DNA from: Chrysemys picta bellii
Taxonomy: Eukaryota; Chordata; Testudines; Emydidae
Direction: 5' to 3'
Assembly (NCBI RefSeq): GCF_011386835.1
Contig: NC_088800.1
Coordinates: 12,796,572-12,860,571, forward strand
Length of the DNA stretch: 64,000 bases
A model generated the notes under the pieces. It ran no database searches. It was not told where the DNA came from and worked only from the letters and a program-made list of their open reading frames with translations. Made by a program: the position numbers and the translations under genes. How positions within the stretch are numbered: position 1 is the first letter of the stretch; the number at the start of each line of letters is the position of its first letter. Shown in pieces: positions 1 to 10,623 of the stretch.

Positions 1-840
1 TTTCTGAAAATCAGTCCCCCTCAATGTGTCTCGAGCCAGGCATTGAAAATCACTGGGCACTTTTGAAAATCTTGGCCATGGGCCCAAATTCACTTATCAC
101 ATGCACCAGTGTAACCTTACTGACATCAGTGGGATCATTCCTGGCTTAATTAGCATAAGGGGGGAATGAAATCTGCAGCCTTTTGTCAAAGGTTTAAAAC
201 AAGTTCTCTCTCTTGAACAAAAGCTTACCTTTTACAAGGCAAAGTTCCAAATGACTATAAATGAAATGAGAGGGTATGGGCCCTCCCCTCTCTCCTTATT
301 AATAGCATGGAAATTTATAAAGAGTGAGCTCTGGAATTCTGCCTTTGCCCAAAGTGACTTCCTGATGCTTTGTATAAGCCAAGCCATATCATTGTATCAG
401 CAATTTGGGAGACTGTATGGCTTGGGAGAGCTACAGATCCTTTCACCTCTAAATCACCTATTTAGATTCAGAGCAGGTCAGTCGTGACTGAAAGTTACCA
501 ACTTAATGTTGTTCCATGCCTATGAAACGGGTAGAGATCTCAGTACAGTGCCTAGTATAGACAAGCATCTACATTGCAGTCAACATCAATCAGCACCCGT
601 GTTCACAGTTTCATCAGGGAGATTGAGATTTCAGTGACTGAGTTCTCTTAGGTCAACTTTGAGGTGTCTTATCCTGAAGTGGTGAACAGATGCTGTTGCA
701 TCCTTTTATGCACCTCTTTTCTGGCTAAGACCTCAGACTATCTGACTGTCAATTTTCCAAGCATTAAATTGTTTTGTTTAAGGAAAAACAAACTATATAA
801 TCCCCCTTGTCTAGTGCCTTCTCCCTGGCTGGCTCTAGAT
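1..840. other. Non-coding intron sequence, no gene seen
   Basis: This stretch lies downstream of SV2B coding exon 3 and so should be intronic. The first 100 bases contain the TTTTGAAAAT-type words that recur in short palindromic repeats elsewhere in the window, suggesting a decayed fragment of that family. A 78-codon open frame at 251-487 has no recognisable domain. Nothing else can be supported. Confidence 0.4.
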
Positions 841-1272
841 CGGGGTGGCCAAACTGTGGCTCCGGAGCCACATGCGGCTCTTCAGAAGTTACTATGCGGT
901 TCCTTGTATAGGCACCGACTCCGGGGCTGGAGCTACAGGCGCCAACTTTCCAATGTGCCAGGGGGTGCTCACTGCTCAACCCCTGGCTCTGCCACAGGCC
1001 CTGTCCCCACTCCACCCCCTCCCCTGAGCCTGCCGTGCCCTCGCTCCTCGCTCCTCCCTCCTCCCCCCCAAAGCCTCCTGCACCCCACAGCTGATCGGGA
1101 GGTGCAGGAAGGGAGAGGAGGCGCTGATTGGCGGGGCTGCTGGTGGGCAGGAAGCGCTGGGAGCCGGGGGTGGGAGCTAATGGCGGGTGACTGGTGATGT
1201 GTTACTGTGGCTCTTTGGCAATGTACATTGGTAAATTCTGGCTCCTTCTCAGGCTCAGGTTGGCCACCCCTG
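841..1272. mobile_element. Non-autonomous hAT-like DNA transposon
   Basis: The ends are inverted repeats: the left reads CGGGGTGGCCAAAC and the right is the reverse complement of CAGGGGTGGCCAACC. The flanks are an 8-bp direct repeat with one mismatch, CTCTAGAT at 833-840 and CCCTAGAT at 1273-1280, as expected for hAT integration. The interior is GC-rich and carries no transposase. It ends about 190 bp from the SV2B exon 3 donor, inside the following intron. The open frames over it are chance frames. Confidence 0.75.
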
Positions 1273-1463
1273 CCCTAGATCCTTCCAGGGTGATGTGAAC
1301 ATTGTATTTAGAACACACACATGCTGTGTAGAACCTGTCCAGTCAGTCCTTCCATTTCCTCAGCTGGCAATCCCAAATCATTGTGCAGTCTCATCTAGCA
1401 CAAAGGGTTCTCCCACCTTAAACCTCAGCCTGGAGCTGAGGGACTAAAGAGAGTGTTACCCAC

Positions 1464-1644
1464 CCGAGGCCGGAGATAAGGCGGCAGAAAAGGAAGAATC
1501 CATATCCCTGGACGAAGGAGGAGAGGAATGCAAAGGCAGCGTTGATTGCGAGTGATATGATGAGGCATTTCTTCCTTCCCAGTTTATCTGCCAGGCCACC
1601 CCAAATGACAGCTCCCACCATCATTCCCAGGTAGACTATCAGCC
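1464..1644 (-). CDS. SV2B: SV2B coding exon 3 (TM2-TM3 of synaptic vesicle glycoprotein 2B)
   Basis: This is an internal coding exon of SV2B, a twelve-helix major-facilitator-fold protein of synaptic vesicles that supports calcium-regulated neurotransmitter release. The frame continues the split glycine codon of the upstream exon and reads GLIVYLGMMVGAVIWGG, then the MFS motif A loop GGLADKLGRKK, then a helix ending SSFVQGYGFFLFCRLISGLG. These cover transmembrane segments 2 and 3 and the start of the next loop. The acceptor is strong: a pyrimidine tract followed by CTCTAG at 1650-1645. The exon is 181 bp and enters and leaves in phases 1 and 2. The end is ambiguous. GTGGGT beginning at 1463 keeps the family's GxGxGG register, while GTAACA beginning at 1459 would add WG-like codons, so I chose the first. 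Neighbouring exons lie left of the window. Confidence 0.95.
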
Positions 1645-2256
1645 CTAGAGAAAAGAAAGACAGGGAGCTGAGTGACATCCTCTCACACGTGCAATACAGG
1701 GCAATTAGGTCGATGTTGCACAGATATCCAATGTTTGGAGCACTTCCTCACAAATCCCAACCAGCCACCAACCAAGGCCCTGTTAGCAAATATTGAAATA
1801 CTTCACCAGCCTGAATGCCTGTCACATTCACTTTCTACTTGAGCGAAACAGCACCCTTTGCCAGATACCAGTCAGGCCAAAGTTGCTTCACCAAGTGCTA
1901 GTGATGAGCTCATACATACTCATCTGAGAATCAAATTTCTAGGCACTGTAAAGTCAGTCATCAGCTTTCAGGTGGAGTACGCCCTCTGGTGACATCCAAA
2001 ATGGTACCTCAGGCTACTTCAGAGGGAGTCATCTTATGTCGCTTTTCCAACCCTTGGACACTCAAAGCCCCATGAGTCTGGAGGAACCTGCAATCATATT
2101 TGTCTAGAAAGTTCCTGGCACATAGTGGGTGCTCTCAGGATACAAAATGATCATTATGAATAATAATATTTTACAAACAGGGTAGGCCCAGCTCTCAAAC
2201 ATAAACCCCTCAGGCAACTGGCTGTTTATTATTTCCAGGAGCTGCTCTCTTGGGAG

Positions 2257-2445
2257 TCAGTGTGGCTGAGTGGTCTGAGCATGAGGCTAGAGGCCAGGAA
2301 TGCCTGAATTCTACTCCTGCTTCTGCCACCAATTCATCAGGTGTCCTTGAGTTTGTTGCTCCCAGCCTCAGTGTGCCCATCTGTACAACAGTGATAATGA
2401 TGCCTGCCTACCAGGGCTGTTATTAGGACTGAGTAATATTATTTT
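2257..2445 (+). repeat. MIR-like tRNA-derived core-SINE
   Basis: The head contains a polymerase III A-box-like TGGCTGAGTGG and a B-box-like GAATTCTACTCC. This is followed by the CTGCCACCAATTCATC core, the CTCAGTGTGCCCATCTGTA segment and the TACCAGGGCTGTTATTAGGA tail typical of MIR elements. It is diverged and old. Confidence 0.7.
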
Positions 2446-2880
2446 TCTCAGACCCTCCTCTGACTCAATTCCAGGTAACAACAAACACCCAATTTGCTCA
2501 GTGAGATCTCATTCCCCCCTCCCTCACCACAAAACGCCTCAGGAGCGGTCTCATTTGACCAGGCCCGCAGCCTCTCTTCCCTAGCACGTCCCAGGCACAT
2601 CAGCCAGAGCCAGGCATAAGCAGCTTAGAATGCACGTGTCCCTGCTGTATGCCACTAACTGCACAACGGGAGTCTGACGTCTTATATCTGCTAACCCCGC
2701 TCAGTGCAACTGGTGCTGAGGGAGCACAGGGACGGGTGCTGTGTGGCGGTTGATGATAACTCAGGCAACTGGGAGAGGGCAGAAGGAGAGCTAAAGGAAT
2801 GGAAAATTTCTTTGCAGGTTACATATTTCATTCGAGTGCCCCTTTAAGTATATCACCTCCTTTCCTCTCTGTATTTCGTA

Positions 2881-3290
2881 GAGACATAGACTTCTGAGAC
2901 TAGAAGGGACCATTTAGTCTGACCTCCTGAATAACAGACCATAGAATTTCAGCTAGTTACTACTGTATTGATCCCAATGGCGTGTTTGATTAAGGCATAT
3001 CTGCCTTGATCTGAAGACTTTGAGAGATGGAGAATCCACCACTTCCCTTGGCAGTTTGCTCCAAGGGTTAATTATCCTGGCTGTTAAAGAAGTGTGCCTT
3101 ATTTCTAACTTGAATTTGTCTGACTTCAGCTTCCAAACATTGGTTCTTTGAAAAGAAAGTTTTAGTGCTGGCTGAAAGTGCTGGATTGAGAAGAAAGAAT
3201 TGATTCACCCCTGAAACAGGTATTCTGTGCAGTAGCATCCTCACATCCTAGGCACCATGTTCCTCTCAACTCTGTCCTGGAAAGAAGGGC
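2881..3290 (-). mobile_element. CR1 LINE 3' fragment, antisense
   Basis: The plus strand shows the reverse complement of a CR1 tail. It carries words such as AGAAGGGACCATTTAGTCTG, GAGAATCCACCACTTCCC and CTTATTTCTAACTTGAATTTG, which recur in amniote CR1 3' regions. No reverse-transcriptase frame remains. The outer limit near 3290 is approximate. Confidence 0.65.
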
Positions 3291-5169
3291 AATTCAGCCT
3301 CCAAGACCCATTCAGTCCTTGGCCACTCTGCTGATACTACCAACAAAGGGGCCAAATGAGGAGCTAAGTTTTTTATAAGGACACCAGACCAAGTCCTTCC
3401 AACTCATCCATGTTCCAACCCCACCTCATTTTTTTAAGATCCACTGATTTCAGCAAGGAAATAGAATATTCAGATTAAGGGCCCCATCCCGAAGTCTTTT
3501 TGCTGGCAAAATGCCCACTCAAGCCAGCAGGCATTTGGCTCATGTAAGGACAGCAGGATCAGATGTTAAGCATTTAAATCTGATTACATACAGTGCGTAT
3601 CAGTGCCTGAGGGGTTGGAAAAATTGATCAGGTAGAGTTAGATGATTTGTTTAGCTATAAGGAGAAAACATTTGGTGATAAGTCAGTCCAGCAGCAGGCA
3701 ACCAATGGAGAGAGTCTGGGAATGCAACAAGTCATGGCTTGGTCTGGTTTCCAGCTTTCAGAGCTTTGATTTAACTTTCTCTATTAGCAAATTCCCTATA
3801 TTAATTCTCTTAATCAATGGAAGATGCAATACAGGAGATGATCGGCCAGGAACAGTTGCCCGAGTGTCTCTTTCAATCATCCCAGAGGTGGTGTGGACAT
3901 GCTTAGATGCTTGGGTCAGGTAGTCATCTGATATCAATCAGTGTTATTCCACTGAAATCAATGTCATTCCACTGACTTACACCAGCTGAGGATGTGGCCC
4001 TTCAAGTAGTCCATTTGCTGCTGTGTAACGGTGCTGCTGCTACCCCAACATCCAGGAGTGAAATGTCTGGCGACCAAGTAGATCTTCATCATATGTTCTG
4101 CTGGACCTGTAAGCATGCTGAGTCTATGGTGTCCAGGCAGCACCTCCATGAAGAACATTACAGCATCAGCAGCTACATGGCTAATAAATTGGGCATGGGG
4201 CCCAAAGTTTCCCCCCAGTGGGTTGTCATCTTCAAGTTATTGAGCCACAGAATAGTTTAGGAGTATCAGGAATGGTATGTTTTATTGGCAATTTCATGTG
4301 AGAACCCAAGGACCCAGTGGGCCATGGGAGAAAATGGATTTGCAAAGTTACCAAACTGTTTATCTTCCTCTTTTTAATTATTCTCCAAGGAGTGCGAGGC
4401 AGAAAACCCAGGGCCAAGTGAAGGGAGGTGAACTGACACAACAGCCTTTCATCCTGCTGACAGATTGGTGATAGAAAACCCAACCAACCAACCAGGACTA
4501 AAAAATCAGCCCCAAAACAGAGGTTACTGATTGGACACTGTTAATAACTCAGCAAGCAATGAGCGTCCTCAATTCCAGCAGGCATTCTTTTTGGTTCCCA
4601 GAGCACTCTCCCTAGCTCTGGTGTGCTTTGATCAGCCACTGCAGTAACAGTCCCACCTGTCAATCTTGGAATGGCCCTGATTTTGCGGTTTGCTGTCTCT
4701 CTATCTATAAAATTGTCCAGATTACATCAGCCAGTAACATTTTCAAACAGAAAAGGAAAACTAAGCTTCCTTAATTGTGATGCAACACTGCTATCATTGA
4801 GCCACTGGTGAAACAGCTAGAGGGAAACCCAGCCCAACCCGTCTTGCACCAAGAGTGATGTGCAAACAGATTGGCACTGAGATGCTCATAAGATAAACAT
4901 GTGGATGGTATCCCAGATGAAGCTCCATGAGACAAGTCTCTTGATTCCCTGGGACCTCTGTGAGCTGGCACCCAAAGTCAGACACTCCACGGGGCAAGGG
5001 GCAAGCACCCACAACTCCTGCTGGAGACAAAAAGATGAAGGTGCTCAGAACCCCTCAACAACCAGCCCACTCCCATTTAGGTGCCTATATATGGTTCAGG
5101 GGTCTGATACTGAGAGATGCTGTTATTCTGGGATGTGTTAGGAGTGGCATGTGTAAGATAGGAGGTAAT
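3291..5169. other. Unannotated intron sequence
   Basis: No exon, RNA gene or complete transposon can be supported. A palindromic-family fragment is recognisable at about 3925-4005 (ATTCCACTGACTTACACCAG followed by CTGAGGATGTGGCCC). Open frames of 60-146 codons at 3964-5400 overlap on both strands without domain content. Confidence 0.35.
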
Positions 5170-5688
5170 TGTCCCAGCTACTTAGACTGGTGGGGCATCA
5201 GCTGGAGTACTGTGTCTAGTTTTGAGCACCACACTTTAAGAAGGATGTCAACAAATTGGAGAGAGTCCAGAGGAGAGCAACAAAAAATGAGAAGTTGTTT
5301 GGGAAACATATGCTATGTTAGTCTAGAGAAGAGAAGGCTGAGGGGGGACATAATAGTCTGCAAATGTCTAAAAGGTTCTTATAAAGAGGACAATGATTAA
5401 TTGTTCTCCATGTCCACCAAGGGTAGGATTAGAAGCAATTGGCTTTGTTTGCAGCCAGGGAGATTTAGGTTGGCTATTAAGAAAAAGTTTGTAACTGGAA
5501 GAATAGCTAAGCACTTGAACAGGTTACCAAGAGAGGATGTGGAATCCCTATCATTGCTGTTTTTTTAAGAACAGGTTAGACAAACACCTGTCAGAGATGG
5601 TCTAGATCTACCTAATCCTGCCTCAGCACAGGGGGCTGGACTGCATGACCTCTTGAGGTCCCTTCCAGCCCAACATTTCTATGATTTA
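5170..5688 (+). mobile_element. CR1 LINE 3' end, sense
   Basis: The segment carries the CR1 landmarks GGAGTACTGTGTCTAGTTTTG, the AGAGGAGAGCAACAAAAAATG block, GAAGGCTGAGGGGGGACATA and the terminal GGACTGCATGACCTC followed by TTCTATGATT. It covers the end of ORF2 and the 3' UTR and ends at the usual ATGATT-type tail. It is truncated and frame-broken. Confidence 0.75.
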
Positions 5689-6319
5689 CAGCCCTGGTTC
5701 TAGACCAACGAGGTTCTGGTAAAAGTGTCCTTTCATAGGCCGAGCTAAAGAAAAATTCTGACCCTACAGGGGTTCAGCCCTCACCGTGAGTCAAAGCCTG
5801 TCTTCACTGAGAATTACCAGTACTTCTCAGGAACTGGTCCTATGATGTGTAAAACCTCCTGCCCAAAAAAAACTTGTCAGTGGGAGACCAGGGAACAGTA
5901 ATGAACATTCTTGCAATACATAAATGACTTGACTTAAGCCGATGACTGCAGGCACCATTCAACCATTCAGCAGAGGATTGATGGAGGGCAGCATCTGGCA
6001 CAGTCAACTCCAATATTCTTCTGGATTGTAAATGAGCCTATTTTTTTCTGTGGCATATGTTAATCAGATCTTGGGAAAGTACATACGACTAAAAACACTG
6101 TCATCCCCTAACTAGAGCTGCGGGATTAACTCATAGTGAATTATTTAGTTTTCTTTCTCTGTTCACAGACTTTCCATGACCTAATCATAATTTCCTTTTG
6201 TGTATTCATTGTATGAATTTGTTCAACATTTTTTTTCCAATTATTCTTTTTCATTCTGTGGTGATCACAAACAGTTCTCTAAGCATATTTGCTATTCAAA
6301 ATTCCATCCATGTTGATTG
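5689..6319. other. Unannotated intron sequence
   Basis: No coding, RNA or repeat feature can be supported between the CR1 tail and the older repeat that begins near 6320. Confidence 0.3.
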
Positions 6320-6790
6320 GTTAGACAAGTAATAGCGTAAGTAGTTAACACTTATTCTAACAGGCCACTTCACTTTGACTGGTCCCTTAGAGCAGTGTTT
6401 CCCAAACTTGGGACTCTGCTTGTGTAGGGGAAGCTTCCCGCAGCTCCCATTGGCCTGGAGCAGTGAACCACGGCCAGTGGGAGCCACGATCGGCCGGACC
6501 TGCAGACGCGGCAGGTAAACAAACCGGCCCGGCCCACCAGGGGCTTTCCCTACACAAGCGGCGTCCCAAGTTTGGGAAACACTGCCTTAGAGTATGTGCT
6601 AACTACTTATGCTAAACTATCTGTTGGACCTTGTATGTAGCTGTGACACTCTTAGTATCTTTCCCAGACCCGAAGCAAAGCTCTCTGTAGCTCGAAAGCG
6701 TGTCTCTCTCACCAACAGAAGTTGGTCCAATAAAATATATTGATATGACCTCACCCATCTTGGCTACAGATATACAGACAGCATGGCAGC
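6320..6790 (+). repeat. Ancient amniote interspersed repeat tail, split by a hairpin element
   Basis: The segments on either side of 6393-6584 join into one known-looking repeat: GACTGGTCCCTTAGAG continuing into TATGTGCTAACTACTTATG. It ends in the GAAGTTGGTCCAATAAAATA block that I recognise from many amniote genomes. The family name is not certain from memory. The insertion site duplication CCTTAGAG is shared by both halves. Confidence 0.55.
6393..6584. mobile_element. Hairpin hAT-like element, internally deleted, with perfect 8-bp duplication
   Basis: The ends are CAGTGTTTCCCAAACTTGGG and its reverse complement. The flanks are a perfect 8-bp repeat, CCTTAGAG at 6385-6392 and 6585-6592. At 192 bp it is shorter than the 333-bp full hairpins at 19889 and 46460, having lost most of one central arm. 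It has no coding capacity. Confidence 0.85.
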
Positions 6791-9337
6791 CAGAAAAAGT
6801 GCACGCACATGGCATAGGAACTCTGGGCCTCTCTCTCCACAAACACAGGCCTCTGCCACGTTCACTAAAATTAGAGATTTGGAAGACACCGCAGCAATAC
6901 ATACAATACCCAAAATCATAATGAAGGCGAATCTCCAGGGGCTGCCATGTGGGTTAGGACTTTTACACTAGCTCCTGGGAGACACTCTAATCCCACAAAC
7001 TGGAGCAGCTCTGATTCCATCCAGGAGAGGGAAGTGGCAACGCAGGCTGGGCATGTTGGTTGGTGTGTCACAGTCACCTATCCGGCTGATAAGCCTGGCC
7101 AACAGAATAAGGGATGTTCATGCAGCACCACTAAGCCCACGTTCCTGCACCCAGATTAAAAATGAATGATCAGGCAGGGTTGTTTTCTGCAGAGAAAATC
7201 CAGGTTGGCAGCTGTTCATCCAAAGCTTCTTAAAAACAACAAAACCAAAAATGAATCTGCTCAGAAGGCGATTGCTGCATTCTAACCTCCAAGACTCCTT
7301 TCTGGTAGCCAGTGATCTATTATTATTATAACTGGATATCCCAACTGAGGGCGTGAGAGCCAGGTGCCCAGCCCTGGGGGGGTATTTGTTATTCAGCAGC
7401 AGCCGCCCAGCTCAGAGTGAATAAGCAACTGCTCCAATACTTTGGATATTTTATGGACGTCCCCATTGGTTATAAAATGTCTGACTCAGCCATTTGGACT
7501 GAAGCAAATGCTGCTTCCTCTCTTTCTGCAAACAAGAGACCCGGTGGACTTCAGGGCTTTGTTAGAGGAGTGATAATATTGAGGGAGATCCACAGTTCTA
7601 CAAAAACTCCAGGACTCTAGTATCTTGCCCCGATGCTCTCATTTCTTTCTTTTATTTAACAAAGAAGCTGATCCGTATTAGCCTGTGTGACGCAGAAGCA
7701 GATATTGAGGTGGTTTGTGCACCACAGCTGGTGACCACAGACACACTGCAGGTGCAAACTTGTCAGTCTGCAACAATGTCTGCATCTTGCATGCGCTCTT
7801 TATTGGCATCCTTTGCTCCCCAAGGGCTGAACTGAGGCTCATCGCCCTAGTGCCTCAGGATGTCATCTAAGGGAGTAGAGAGGCTACTGTGCAGGCAAGA
7901 GTGGAGGAGACTTGTCGTCAGGCCTCCTTGGGCCAAATCCTGGTTTCCGAACTCCAGTGCACAGATGTCAATTTAGGCAACAGCAGTTCTCCGATCAAGT
8001 TGAAGGTACTCAGCTCCAGGAAGGAGAGAAGGGCAAACATTTGTTCACAGGTGTATCTTTGCTTGGTTTGGGGCCAGAGCAGGATTTGGCCGATAGTGTT
8101 ATTTCTAATCAATGATAGGATTTGAATTAATTGCACTGCTGGTGTCAGGGTGACAGTTGATGCAGAGAGTGTAGTGCTCTGATTTTAAAGTCACTGCAGA
8201 CTGGCAGCTTTATGGGGGGTGGTGTTAAAGGGGCAACAACTGCACATGAAGAAGCAGCCCAAGAAAGAGCCTGGAACTGCTATTGTAGATGAAGAACAGT
8301 TCAGATTCTGAGCTCAGGAACCCAAGCTAAAGGTGAGCCTCAAGATTATGTCTCTGTGATACAGCATTTGTTAAGATGAGTTCTATGTAAGGTGCATTAA
8401 AGCTATTGATTAGTGTTGCAAAACATAACTCAGTGGAAGTGGCTTCTATTTAGTTTCAGACATTTTTTTACTGAGTCTTGTAAAGCAGTGGCAATGGGCA
8501 AGCCAGCCCCTAAAACCTTCAGACAATCAAGATCTGCAGCCATCACTTCAGTGACTATCAGAGGCGAACCACTTCACCGGTTTCTGAGGCACTATAAAAT
8601 CAAGGGAATGATTTATTATGATGGACAGTTGGTGGGAGGGTCCTTTTGTGAAGACTACACGTGCCAGCCAACATCAAAAAACCTTCATTTGGGCAACTGC
8701 ACTAAAACACGCCACCAGTAAGTGTCAAACAAGTACAGGAAAGAAAATTTGTTAATAGCAATTTTCCTGGATGGATATCCTACAATAATGAATGATATTC
8801 ATCATTTACTATTCTTTTCCAAAATGTGCTCCATGTTTTTCTTCTGGGGGAGTTCTGCAGGAGGTCAGTTACAGAAAGGGGTACATGATTTGGATGAGGC
8901 TACAGAAAGAAGATCACCAGTTTTGTAAAAGATACAAAACGGAAGGAAAAGCAAGTAAGGATCAGAGCAGCCAGAATCCAAAGGAATCACAGCTACTTAG
9001 GTGACTGAGCAAATGAGGATCAACCTCAACAAAGGTACAGTCATTAATTAGTCTGTGCAGAAGAAACCAACCTGCGGAATGATAGCCTAGTGGGACTGTC
9101 ATCCAGAGTGCTGTGCACAAAAGGGATTCGGGGATTACTGATCATTGAAATCATGGACCCAGTGCATATACACTGCAGCCAAAAAGGCAAATTAGATACT
9201 GATGAAGGGGATATGAAAGAGGTAATACTGTTACTTTCTAAAACCATTGTGTGTTAAATCCCTTCTGGAATATTGTGAGCATGGTCCCACAGCAACAATT
9301 CTATTACCACCAAAAGGAAACAAGCGTGATATTAGGT
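6791..9337. other. Mostly unannotated intron sequence
   Basis: No exon is supported. A short TATTATTATTA run lies near 7318-7331. A diverged CR1-like block is listed separately at 8840-9250. The 102-codon frame at 8413-8721 shows no recognisable domain and has no flanking splice consensus that I can defend. Confidence 0.35.
8840..9250 (+). mobile_element. Possible decayed CR1 fragment
   Basis: Scattered words resemble the region of CR1 downstream of the reverse transcriptase (AAGGTACAGTCATTAATTAG, CTGATGAAGGGGATATGAAAG, CCCTTCTGGAATATTGTGAG). The match is weak and the edges are guesses. It stops just before the hairpin element at 9338. Confidence 0.3.
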
Positions 9338-9640
9338 CAGGGGTCGGCAACCTTTGGCACGTGGCTCACCAGGGTAAGCATCCTGGCGAGCCGGCCAATT
9401 TGTTTACCTGCCGCGTCTGCAGATTTGCTGCTCCAGGCCAATGGGGGCCATGGGAAACGGCGCGGGCCGAGGGATGTGCTGGGCACGGCTTCCCGCGGCC
9501 TCCATTGGCCTGGAGCGGCAAACCGCGGCCAGTGGGAGCTGCGATCGGCCGAACCTGCGGACGCGGCAGGTACACAAACCGACCTGGTCCGCCAGGGTGC
9601 TTACCCTGGCGAGCCGCGTGCCAAAGGTTGCCGACCCCAG
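9338..9640. mobile_element. Hairpin element with CAGGGGTCGGCAAC ends and perfect 8-bp duplication
   Basis: The outer ends are CAGGGGTCGGCAACC and the complement of CTGGGGTCGGCAACC. The flanks are TATTAGGT at 9330-9337 and 9641-9648, an exact 8-bp duplication. The long GC-rich arms, which include the TTTGTTTACCTGCCGCG and CCAATGGG blocks, are shared with the CAGTGTTTCCC-ended hairpins. The ends belong to a different terminal type. No transposase is encoded. Confidence 0.85.
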
Positions 9641-10269
9641 TATTAGGTATTGGAAATCTAAATAATAAGCAATACTGGACAAAATAATTTGATCAGATTT
9701 TGAAACTAAATTCCTTCTGCTGTGTTCTTCCTGGTTTTTGTCTTCATAGAATATTCTAGGGTACAAATTTACTGTCAGGAATGTCCAATGAAATAGCAAA
9801 TGTTATGAAAATATAAAAGGATATTCATTGGAAACAAATTTTGAATTTGGAAACGTGAGAGTTCACACCAGAAACCTAATTCCAAAAGTTCTGGTCATCC
9901 AGCCAGGGACAGAAGTATACAGTGTGACCTAAGCAAAACTAACCAAAGAAGCACAGATGTTGCGTATTAAATGTAACAGCTGTCAAGCAATTTAGAGAAC
10001 AATCATTATTTGCAGCCATTATTCTGTGACTAATATAAAATAATGAATACATGCGAGAAAAATGCAATCTGCTCAGAAAATATTTGTCAAAAAAAAAAGA
10101 GGTGAAATTCAAAGAATAAACTCTTGGTTATGAATAATTCAACCAGCTGTAGCTATGCAGAAAAGGTAAAGGCATTGGGTTTGTTCCCATTGAAAAAGAA
10201 GAAAACTTTGAGGTGCCATCATCAAAGTTTCCAAATTAAGAAATTCTTTTGGCTTCTGTTGAAATTCCA

Positions 10270-10345
10270 TCACCTGTGTTATGCAGGAGGTCAGACTAGA
10301 TGATCACAATGGTCTCTTCTGGCCTTAAACTCTGTGAATAAAGAA
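10270..10345 (+). mobile_element. CR1 extreme 3' end
   Basis: A short CR1 terminus: GTTATGCAGGAGGTCAGACT, then AGATGATCACAATGGTCTC, TTCTGGCCTTAAA and CTCTGTGAA. Only the last ~75 bases are recognisable. Confidence 0.65.
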
Positions 10346-10464
10346 GGATGGATACAATACTATGCTATGCTAAGTGCTTATTAATGTATTATCACTATTA
10401 TTATAATATTCCAACAAAGTTGTTAAAGACAAACTGTCCTAGTTTCAGAAACCAAAAGACATAA

Positions 10465-10623
10465 GGTAAAATTTTCAAAATTACCAAAGTGCCTTAGGTT
10501 CCTAAGGGCCAAAATATACACTGCAGCCAAATGGGTACAAATGGGACTTTGGCTTCTAAGTCTCGTTGGAAGTCAATGGGATGTAGGCTCTTCAGTCAAG
10601 TAGGGGCTTTTGAAAATTTTACC
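10465..10623. mobile_element. Palindromic MITE with GGTAAAATTTTCAAAA ends
   Basis: The left end GGTAAAATTTTCAAAA and the right end TTTTGAAAATTTTACC are exact reverse complements (16 bp). The interior has the CTTAGGTTCCTAAG-type palindromic words seen in a family also present at 34653-34748. It is 159 bp with no coding content. No target duplication can be resolved. Confidence 0.65.

Noticed and set aside
664..1197. 177-codon plus-strand open frame
   Set aside because: It lies mostly over a GC-rich hAT-like element and has proline-rich low-complexity translation with no domain.
9168..9184. 17-18-bp repeat ATATACACTGCAGCCAAA shared with 10513-10530
   Set aside because: Probably a shared fragment of dispersed repeats; no surrounding similarity or boundaries could be seen.
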